DNA of 18,149 bases from Anaerolineales bacterium UBA6663 (GTDB lineage: Bacteria; Chloroflexota; Anaerolineae; Anaerolineales; UBA6663). A program made the position numbers and the translations under genes. This document shows positions 12,937-18,149 of this stretch, one piece after another (positions within the stretch are counted from its first letter, which is position 1; every line of letters starts with the position of its first letter). A model generated the notes under the pieces. That model was not told where the DNA came from. It saw nothing but the letters and a program-made list of their open reading frames with translations, and made no database searches. The DNA is taken from assembly GCA_002455335.1 (NCBI GenBank), contig DKKP01000351.1:1-18149 (forward strand), in the 5' to 3' direction.

Positions 12937-14268
12937 CTACGAAAGGTTGGGCACGACCACCCGCACTAACGCCCAGGCCGCGAAGAGCGCGAGGGCCGAG
13001 ATGCCTGAGAGCGAGAGCGCGGGCTCGAGCCAGGCCGGGATCGGCGTGAGCCGTTTTGCGAGCGCCAGTGTGAGGCGAACCCATTCCCGAAGACCGGCAG
13101 CGCCGACCAATGCGAGCGGGAGCAGCGCCGAGTAAAGATAGCGGCCCTGGAATTGTTGGAAACCCAGGTTGTAGTAGATGAAGACACCGGCCGTGCTCAG
13201 ACCAAGCGTGGCAATCAGCGCCAGTGACCAGCGCTGGTCGATCGTCAGCGCCCGCGCCGCGCGCGCGAACGCGATCAGGCCGCCGAGAAGGGCGACGGCT
13301 GTCGTGACCATCAGGATCTTGACGGTGCGGGGATCGAGCGGCACGCCCATCCAGCCGAATTGACCCCAGAAGCTCGTGAACGTGGTCTGCAGGCCGGCGC
13401 TCATGTAGGGCGTCAGGCCGCCGGCGGCCAGGATCCCGGCCGCCGCAGTCGGCTGCCCGACGACGATGCTGTTGTGATGCGCCCCGCAGACGAAGTCGGC
13501 CGGGCCGCACACGACAAGGTTGCGCCCCCAATACAGGGCGCCCAGCAACAGCGCCGGGATGACGATCAGCAGTCCGCGGCGCGCAGCCTCGCGCAAGCCG
13601 AAGCGTCGCCACTGCCAGAGCAGCAACACGCCCACCACCGGGACAAGCACATATGCCCAGACCTTGGTCAGAAAGGCCAGGCCAAGCACGAGTGGCAATG
13701 CGCCCGCCCAGGGTCGTCCGAGCGGCTGCGCAGCGCGCGCTTCGCGCACCGCGAGCCATGCGCCGGCGCACACCCAGAGCTCCGAAAGGGAGTCGTTGTT
13801 GACGCTTGCCAGGATCGCCAGATGCTGCGGGATGAACGCGATCAGCCCGACTGTGAGGGCCGGCAGCCACGAGCCGGGCCGGGCAAGCGCGCTCAGTGCG
13901 AGATAAGCGAAGATGAGCGCACCCGCGCCGAAGAGCACGGAGACCAGGCGCACCGGCAGCAGCGCCCCACCCCCCAGCCAGAACGCCGGGACCGCCAGGA
14001 TGTAATACAGTGGCGGCTGGTAGTCTTGATACTGGATCCGATCCAATTGCGCATCAGGCGGGAAGCCGGCGCTGATGACCTGCGACAGGTAGTCCTGATC
14101 GTAGTCACCCGGCGCCAGCACTGGCAGCGCGCCGGTCTGCGCGATCTGGCGGACCACGTTGTAGTGGGCGGGTTCGTCGGGCGCCTGCCACTCCGGCGTC
14201 AGAGCCGCGTAGCCCGTCGCCAACGCGAGGTAGCCGATCAACACGGCGGCGAAAGCGATGCGTTGCAT
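12937..14268 (-). CDS. Polytopic membrane protein of the DUF2142/GT-C type, probable glycosyltransferase
   Basis: 443 residues from the ATG at 14268. The longer open frame to 14454 would translate the promoter and a repeat. About ten to eleven hydrophobic spans are visible. The first outer loop contains TPEWQAPDEPAHYN (24-37), whose Asp-Glu pair matches the metal/donor site of GT-C enzymes. IQYQDYQPPLYYILAVP follows, and late in the protein GFQQFQGRYLY matches the QGRY motif that marks DUF2142 proteins. It is therefore likely to act on a polyprenyl-linked sugar at the outer membrane face, but the substrate is unknown. It converges on the GT-C/amidase pair and shares with that GT-C gene the same promoter geometry: TATAAT, six bases, ATG. 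No Shine-Dalgarno sequence is present. Divergent from it is the sigma-BFN gene, with about 260 bases between the starts. Confidence 0.82.
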   Translation of the reverse strand: MQRIAFAAVLIGYLALATGYAALTPEWQAPDEPAHYNVVRQIAQTGALPVLAPGDYDQDYLSQVISAGFPPDAQLDRIQYQDYQPPLYYILAVPAFWLGGGALLPVRLVSVLFGAGALIFAYLALSALARPGSWLPALTVGLIAFIPQHLAILASVNNDSLSELWVCAGAWLAVREARAAQPLGRPWAGALPLVLGLAFLTKVWAYVLVPVVGVLLLWQWRRFGLREAARRGLLIVIPALLLGALYWGRNLVVCGPADFVCGAHHNSIVVGQPTAAAGILAAGGLTPYMSAGLQTTFTSFWGQFGWMGVPLDPRTVKILMVTTAVALLGGLIAFARAARALTIDQRWSLALIATLGLSTAGVFIYYNLGFQQFQGRYLYSALLPLALVGAAGLREWVRLTLALAKRLTPIPAWLEPALSLSGISALALFAAWALVRVVVPNLS

Positions 14269-14274
14269 AGGGGC

Positions 14275-14280
14275 ATTATA
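14275..14280 (-). promoter_or_regulatory. -10 box (TATAAT) of the DUF2142-like gene, leaderless spacing
   Basis: A perfect TATAAT on the minus strand, six bases (GCCCCT), then the ATG at 14268. This is nearly identical in layout and flanks to the GT-C promoter at 9770 (six bases CCCCTG). Confidence 0.65.
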
Positions 14281-14311
14281 GGGCGTGGTGCCGCGAACGA
14301 GGAGCGTCAGG

Positions 14312-14363
14312 GCGTGATGCGTGGTGAATGGTGAGTGGAGCGTCGAACGTGGTGAGTAGAACG
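14312..14363. repeat. Degenerate 7-base tandem repeat (GCGTGGT/GAGTGGA) upstream of the sigma-BFN gene
   Basis: In register 7 the sequence reads GCGTGAT, GCGTGGT, GAATGGT, GAGTGGA, GCGTCGA, ACGTGGT, GAGTAGA. It lies in the 263-base region between the divergent DUF2142-like and sigma-BFN genes. The rest of that region (14364-14531) shows no gene, and no clear promoter for the sigma gene could be chosen. Confidence 0.7.
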
Positions 14364-14531
14364 GGGGCGAGCACCTCGCGGCCCGGTGCCACACAGGTCT
14401 CCTTCCGAGCGCCGCGCCCGGCGGCCATGAGGCGCGCTCTCCGAAGTGCGCCACTACAGGCGATACTCAAGGGCGCGACATGTCTCGCCTTCAGGGCATG
14501 CAACCAGACGGCGCCTTGCTGCAACTATCCT

Positions 14532-15602
14532 ATGAACGTGGATGATCCGGTTACGCACCTCGTGGCCAGGGCGCGACGCCATGATGCCGAGGCCTTTAAT
14601 GAGCTGTTGTCGCTCAGCCTGCCGTTGGCGCGGGCCCTTGTCACGCGAATGCTGGCAGACGCAGCCGAGGTGGACGACGTCTTGCAGGAGGCATGTTTGC
14701 AGGCCTGGCTCGGCCTCGACGGCCTGCAACGTCCAGAACGGTTTCGGCAATGGCTGGCCGGCATCGCGCTCAATCTGACACGGATGCGTTTCCGTGCGAA
14801 AAGAACGCAGGTTCTGCTTGAGGCGGAATGGGGTGCTGGCGTCCGGTCGATCGAGTCAATCATCGAGGCGGCGGAGTCGCTGCATGCGCTGGATCAGGCC
14901 CTGGGTGACCTGCCAGAGCTGGCGCGAGCAACTGTCGCCGCGTTCTATCTCGAAGGACGCTCGCTGCCCGAGATCAGCGCGAGCACCGGGACGCCCGTCG
15001 GCACGCTCAAGGCGCGTCTGTCACGCGCCCGACATACGTTGCGGTCGGCCCTTGCCACGAACGAGCCGGGCGCCAGCGGAGGAACTGGCATGATTGAAGT
15101 CACTGTGCAGTCGATCCTGACCCAGGAGCCGCCCACCGACCCGGCCAATCCGAGCCGCGTCTTGATCCTGAACACAAAGGACGGCGCCCGCGTCTTGCCG
15201 ATATGGGTCGGGAGGGCCGACGGCGACTTTCTCGCTCTGCAACTCAGTGGTCAGGCCCTGCCGCGCCCACTCACGCTCAATTTGCTCGCGCAGATCCTGG
15301 ATCTGACCGGGACGACCCTGCACCAGATCGCCATCAACCGTCTGCACGACGAGGTCTTCTACGCGACCCTGTCGCTGACAATCGCTGGCCAACCGCAAAC
15401 GATCGACGCCCGGCCCAGCGACGCCGTCGACCTGGCTCTGCTCAAAGGTGTGCCGATCTTCGTTTCACCGGAAATCCTGGAGAGCGAGGGCGTGCTCAGC
15501 GACGTCCTCCACGCGCACCTAACCGCTGGCCTCAAACGAGAGTCGAACGAGCCCGTGTCCTGGGTGCCGGCTGTCCCGCCCGAGTGGCCACCGCGGAGGT
15601 AG
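14532..15602 (+). CDS. ECF-type sigma factor fused to a bifunctional nuclease (BFN/DUF151) domain
   Basis: 356 residues from the ATG at 14532 (MNVDDPVTHLVARARRHDAE). An in-frame upstream stretch back to 14328 has no sigma character. Residues 16-92 are sigma region 2 (AFNELLSLSL, then DDVLQEACLQAWLGLDGLQ, FRQWLAGIALNL) for core RNA polymerase and -10 binding. Residues 118-175 are region 4 (LPELARATVAAFYLEGRSLP, then EISASTGTPVGTLKARLSRA), a helix-turn-helix for -35 binding. After a Gly-rich linker (SGGTG), residues 187-325 are a BFN domain: MIEVTVQSI, RVLILNTKDGARVLPIWVG, ADGDFLALQLSGQALPRPLT and ARPSDAVDLALLKGVPIFVS. BFN proteins cleave RNA and DNA in the few cases studied. The final residues, SWVPAVPPEW (343-352), recur in the next gene. 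A good Shine-Dalgarno sequence precedes the in-frame ATG at 15090 (Met187), so a free 170-residue BFN may also be made. No anti-sigma gene is adjacent. Confidence 0.88.
   Translation: MNVDDPVTHLVARARRHDAEAFNELLSLSLPLARALVTRMLADAAEVDDVLQEACLQAWLGLDGLQRPERFRQWLAGIALNLTRMRFRAKRTQVLLEAEWGAGVRSIESIIEAAESLHALDQALGDLPELARATVAAFYLEGRSLPEISASTGTPVGTLKARLSRARHTLRSALATNEPGASGGTGMIEVTVQSILTQEPPTDPANPSRVLILNTKDGARVLPIWVGRADGDFLALQLSGQALPRPLTLNLLAQILDLTGTTLHQIAINRLHDEVFYATLSLTIAGQPQTIDARPSDAVDLALLKGVPIFVSPEILESEGVLSDVLHAHLTAGLKRESNEPVSWVPAVPPEWPPRR
15078..15083 (+). promoter_or_regulatory. Internal Shine-Dalgarno sequence (GGAGGA) before Met187 of the sigma-BFN gene
   Basis: GGAGGA is followed by six bases (ACTGGC) and an in-frame ATG at 15090, exactly where the BFN domain begins. 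Most genes here have no ribosome-binding site, so this one stands out. Initiation here would give a 170-residue stand-alone BFN protein. Confidence 0.65.
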
Positions 15603-15606
15603 CGTC

Positions 15607-15682
15607 GAGCGGGGTACGTTGTCCGGAGTGCGGAGTGCGTTCCCTGAGCACGCTCCCGCGCTCCCCGCTCTGCGCTCTACGC
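15607..15682. repeat. Nested hairpin of GGAGTGC and CTCCCGCG words between the two BFN genes
   Basis: GAGCGGGG (15607-15614) pairs with CCCCGCTC (15663-15670). Inside, the tandem 7-base GGAGTGC units (15625-15638) pair, with G-U pairs and a bulge, with 15649-15664. The array ends in GCTCTACGC, just before the -10 box of the next gene. CGCTCCCGCGCTCCC and GCTCTACGC also occur in the 4450-4475 repeat, so the two loci share words. It may be a terminator or attenuator, but no T-tract is present. Confidence 0.65.
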
Positions 15683-15688
15683 TAAAAT
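15683..15688 (+). promoter_or_regulatory. -10 box (TAAAAT) of the BFN-like gene, leaderless spacing
   Basis: TAAAAT is followed by six bases (CCCCGC) and the ATG at 15695, the same spacing and C-rich flank as at 9770 and 14275. It would let the second BFN gene be transcribed separately from the sigma-BFN gene. Confidence 0.5.
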
Positions 15689-15694
15689 CCCCGC

Positions 15695-16264
15695 ATGGCC
15701 ATCCTCGTCGCGCAGGACGTGATCGTGCGGATCCGCAGAGGGGTGCGTTACCCGGGACCGGGAGTGCAGCGCCGCGTGTTGCTGCGTGAGCGCGACGGCG
15801 ACCGACTGGTGCATCTCTGGGCCGGCGCCGACGACGGCGACTTCGCGGCGCTGGCGATCGCTGGCCAGACGCCGCCGATCGCCACGATCTACGATGTGGC
15901 AGTGGCGACGTGGAGGGCAGCGGGTCTGAGCCTGAATGGCGTGTGGCTCCCCAACCCTGAAGACCCGGCGCGGCTGGATCTCATGGGTCAGGCCGGGCCG
16001 CTGCCGCAGATGGCCGCGCCGGTCGACGCGGTCAACCTGGCGCTGCGCTGGCCCGCGCCGATCGAGACGCCCGACTCTGGGCTGGCCGAGTTCGGCATCC
16101 CGAGCGCCGAGCTCTGGGAGACGCTGCTGGCCGATGAGGCTGCCTTCGCGGCCGAGCTACGCGATCATCTGCCGCCCGACCTTGGGGTCGCCTTCCCGGG
16201 ATCCGATGAACTCGAATGGCGCTCGATCGTGCCGCCCGAGTGGCGGTTGTATCGTGGTGCGTAG
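15695..16264 (+). CDS. Divergent BFN/DUF151-like protein, paralogue of the preceding fusion's nuclease domain
   Basis: 189 residues. It aligns by eye with the BFN domain of the upstream fusion: RVLLRERDGDRLVHLWAGADD (26-46) against RVLILNTKDGARVLPIWVGR, then DGDFAALAIAGQTPP against DGDFLALQLSGQALP, and later APVDAVNLAL against RPSDAVDLAL. The normally conserved Arg-Pro-Ser-Asp becomes Ala-Pro-Val-Asp, and the middle strand region is poorly conserved, so nuclease activity may be lost or changed. After the domain comes an acidic helical part (ELWETLLADEAAFAAELRDH), then a tail EWRSIVPPEWRLY (about 173-185) that matches the tail of the fusion protein. The gene starts 92 bases after the fusion gene on the same strand, with its own -10 box. 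It could be a partner or regulator of the fusion. By itself it would probably be called hypothetical. Confidence 0.72.
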   Translation: MAILVAQDVIVRIRRGVRYPGPGVQRRVLLRERDGDRLVHLWAGADDGDFAALAIAGQTPPIATIYDVAVATWRAAGLSLNGVWLPNPEDPARLDLMGQAGPLPQMAAPVDAVNLALRWPAPIETPDSGLAEFGIPSAELWETLLADEAAFAAELRDHLPPDLGVAFPGSDELEWRSIVPPEWRLYRGA

Positions 16265-16265
16265 A

Positions 16266-16305
16266 GCGTGGGAGCGTGGAGCGAGACTCGCTCCACGCTC
16301 CACGC
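16266..16305. terminator. Strong hairpin between convergent BFN-like gene and metG
   Basis: GGAGCGTGGAGCGAG (16271-16285) is followed by one base and its exact reverse complement (16287-16301). The stem extends outward by GCGT/ACGC past one bulged G, giving about 19 pairs. It starts one base after the stop of the BFN-like gene and ends one base before the metG stop, so it would serve both strands. The arms are again 7/8-base tandem words (GAGCGTGG). There is no T-tract. Confidence 0.7.
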
Positions 16306-16306
16306 A

Positions 16307-18091
16307 TCATCCGCCCTGTCCCAATCGCTGACGCTCCTCAACGGCCACGCTCTCCTCAAGTTTCTTGAAGAGCGGCCCGGGTTGGCGCAGGGCCTGGCCA
16401 GGTGTGAGCGTGCTCGGGGCCCAGGCCGCGGTCACGCCGGTCGGGTCGTAGGTCAGGCCAAGGTGGTTGCGCGTGCTTTCGGCGTAATCGACGACCTTGT
16501 GCTCGCCGGCCAGCTTGCCGTCGTAGCCCAGGAAGCCGTGCAGCTTCTGCGACGTGAACGGCAGGAACGGCGCGAACAAGATCTTGAGCGAGTCGATCGC
16601 GCGCAGCGCGACGTAGATGCTGCGGCCGGCAACGGCCTTGTCGGTCTTGATCTGGAACCAGGGACCGTTGGCGTCCAGGTACTTGTTCACCTCGGTCGCC
16701 AGCGCGACGACCTCCTCGAGCGCGGCGCGCAGCTTCACGGCCTCGATCAAACCGCCGACCCTGTCGAAGCCGCCCTCGATCCTGGCCAGCAGAGCGCGAT
16801 CGGCCTCGGTCAATTCGCCGGGCTCGGGCACCTGCCCGGCCCAGTGCTTGTTGGCGAACGAAAGGACGCGGTTGCACAGGTTGCCCCAGGTCGCGACAAG
16901 CTCGTGGTTGTTGTGCTGGACGAACTCATCCCAATCCCAATCCGCGTCCTTGCTCTCGGGCATGATCGCCGTGAGGTAGTAGCGCAGCGCATCCGGGTCG
17001 TAGCGGCTGAGGAAGTCGAGGCCCCACACAGCCCAGTTGCGGCTGCCGCTGATCTTCTGGCCCTCGAGGTTCAGGAACTCGTTGGCCGGGACGTCGTACG
17101 GCAGGTTGATGCGTTTGGTCGGGTCGTCTTCGTACAGGCGCTCGATGCCAAGTAGCTCGGCCGGCCAGATCACGGCGTGGAACGGGATGTTGTCCTTGCC
17201 GATGAAGTTGAAGATCTTGGCCGCCGGGTCGTACCACCAGTTCTTCCAGGCCTCGGGCCTGCCGTTATTCTTGCCCCACTCGATCGTGGCGCTGAGATAG
17301 CCGATCACGGCCTCGAACCAGACGTACAGGCACTTGCCCTTTTCGGCCCAGCCCTCGACCGGCACCGGGATGCCCCAGGCCAGGTCGCGCGTGATCGGCC
17401 GCCCGCGCAGATCTCCGCTGTCGACCTGGGCGATCGAGGGGTTGAGCACCTGCGGGCGCCAGTGCGCCTTATCGGTGTGCAACCACTTGCTGAGCTCGGG
17501 CGTCGACTTTGCCAGATCCAGATAGTAATGCTCTGTGTCGCGCAACTCGAGCGCGCTTGTCGAGCCCTTTGCGCGCGGATTGATCAACTGCGTGGCGTCG
17601 AGCAGGTTGCCGCACTTGTCGCACTGATCCCCGCGCGCGCCCTCATAGCCGCAGATATAGCAGGTGCCCTCGACGTAGCGATCCGGCAGGAAGCGGCCCT
17701 GCTCGGGCGAGTACCACTGCTTCTCGATCTGGGTGTAGAGGTAGCCGCGCTCGAGCAGGCGCAGGAAGATATCCTGCGAGACCTTGAAGTGGTTTTCGGT
17801 GTGCGTGCTCGTATACAGGTCGTACGTGATCCCGCACGCCACAAACAAATCGATGAAGTGCTTGTGGAAGCGCTCGTAGACCTCGAGCGGGGTCTTGCCC
17901 TCGGCGTCGGCGCGGACGGTCACCGGCGTGCCGTGCGAATCGGAGCCGGAGACCACGAGCACGTTGGCGCCCTTGAGGCGATAGTACCGGGCGACGATAT
18001 CGGCCGGCAGGTGCGACCCCACGATGTTGCCGACATGGATCTCGGCGTTGGCGTAGGGCCAGGCGATGCAAACCAGGATGTTCTCGGTCAT
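16307..18091 (-). CDS. metG: Methionyl-tRNA synthetase
   Basis: 594 residues. This is a class I synthetase that charges tRNA-Met in the cytoplasm. The HIGH motif is HVGN (19-22, within PYANAEIHVGN) and the KMSKS motif is KISGS (346-350, within EGQKISGSRNWAVW). Four cysteines, C144, C147, C157 and C160, form a single zinc knuckle in the connective peptide. The anticodon-binding helical domain follows (about 400-560: WGNLCNRVLSFANKHW, NKYLDANGPWF, FLPFTSQKLHGFLG). The C-terminal tRNA-binding EMAP/Trbp111-like domain of longer MetRS proteins is absent. The variant signature motifs are seen in the archaeal-like branch. The ATG at 18091 has a Shine-Dalgarno GGAG 8 bases upstream and a TACAAT box at 18110-18115. 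The stop is adjacent to the hairpin shared with the convergent BFN-like gene. Confidence 0.96.
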   Translation of the reverse strand: MTENILVCIAWPYANAEIHVGNIVGSHLPADIVARYYRLKGANVLVVSGSDSHGTPVTVRADAEGKTPLEVYERFHKHFIDLFVACGITYDLYTSTHTENHFKVSQDIFLRLLERGYLYTQIEKQWYSPEQGRFLPDRYVEGTCYICGYEGARGDQCDKCGNLLDATQLINPRAKGSTSALELRDTEHYYLDLAKSTPELSKWLHTDKAHWRPQVLNPSIAQVDSGDLRGRPITRDLAWGIPVPVEGWAEKGKCLYVWFEAVIGYLSATIEWGKNNGRPEAWKNWWYDPAAKIFNFIGKDNIPFHAVIWPAELLGIERLYEDDPTKRINLPYDVPANEFLNLEGQKISGSRNWAVWGLDFLSRYDPDALRYYLTAIMPESKDADWDWDEFVQHNNHELVATWGNLCNRVLSFANKHWAGQVPEPGELTEADRALLARIEGGFDRVGGLIEAVKLRAALEEVVALATEVNKYLDANGPWFQIKTDKAVAGRSIYVALRAIDSLKILFAPFLPFTSQKLHGFLGYDGKLAGEHKVVDYAESTRNHLGLTYDPTGVTAAWAPSTLTPGQALRQPGPLFKKLEESVAVEERQRLGQGG

Positions 18092-18099
18092 GACGAATA

Positions 18100-18115
18100 C
18101 TCCAGCGGCATTGTA
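18100..18115 (-). promoter_or_regulatory. metG promoter and ribosome-binding site
   Basis: On the minus strand TACAAT (18110-18115) is followed by GGAG (18100-18103), 8 bases before the ATG at 18091. This is one of the few starts in the window with a usable Shine-Dalgarno sequence, though the leader would be only about 12 bases long. Confidence 0.5.
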
Positions 18116-18149
18116 CAGGCTAGGCAGAAAACGGGGCGCCCGACGGGCC

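Noticed and set aside
14328..14531. N-terminal extension of the sigma-BFN protein by 68 residues
   Set aside because: The stretch is translated from a tandem repeat and Cys/Arg/Pro-rich sequence without family character. MNVDDPVTHLV at 14532 is the natural sigma start.
18117..18149. Rho-independent terminator of a gene beyond the right edge (GGCCCGTCGGGCGCC then TTTT on the minus strand)
   Set aside because: The best stem would need a loop of one base or uses a self-complementary GGGCGCCC, and the flanking gene is not in the window.

Overview
This is an 18.1 kb, GC-rich bacterial chromosomal window of ordinary long genes on both strands. It has no insertion sequences, CRISPR array, phage genes or convincing tRNA/rRNA. 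The gene set (glycan-building enzymes, GT-C membrane transferases, a bifunctional-nuclease domain protein, UvrC, MetRS) and the general style of the proteins suggest a Chloroflexota-type genome (Anaerolineae or a relative, possibly metagenomic). That placement is an inference from sequence feel, not from a search.

Layout. Positions 1-4423 hold a nucleotide-sugar/heptose cluster. A GmhB-type HAD phosphatase runs off the left edge on the minus strand. Divergent from it, on the plus strand, are an NAD-dependent sugar epimerase, a GmhA-type SIS isomerase, an ALG5/DPM1-like GT2 glycosyltransferase and a second sugar epimerase. Positions 4470-6872 (minus) hold MurJ, the lipid II flippase, followed by a SAM methyltransferase. 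An unidentified membrane-anchored protein (6997-7677, plus) converges on uvrC (minus). Divergent from uvrC are a large GT-C glycosyltransferase and an overlapping CinA/PncC-type amidase with an extra C-terminal domain. A DUF2142-like membrane protein (minus) converges on these. Then come an unusual fusion of an ECF-type sigma factor with a bifunctional nuclease (BFN/DUF151) domain and, directly behind it, a divergent second BFN-like protein (both plus). metG (minus) closes the window.

Three themes stand out. (1) The sigma-BFN fusion and the BFN-like protein behind it share a short C-terminal VPPEW tail. An in-frame ATG at the domain junction carries the best Shine-Dalgarno sequence I found in the window, so the locus may make both a fused and a free nuclease. 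(2) Several genes have a TATAAT-like -10 box only 6-9 bases before the start codon, which implies leaderless transcripts. (3) Many intergenic gaps are filled with short tandem words of 7, 8 or 13 bases, a different word at each locus. Several are arranged as head-to-head inverted repeats that run into the ends of the neighbouring genes and contain their stop or start codons.

How the genes work together: the left third probably supplies activated sugars (including heptose) and lipid-linked sugar donors. The GT-C proteins would transfer such sugars on the outer face of the membrane, and MurJ moves the peptidoglycan precursor. The remaining genes are housekeeping (DNA repair, NMN salvage, tRNA charging) plus the putative sigma/nuclease regulatory pair.
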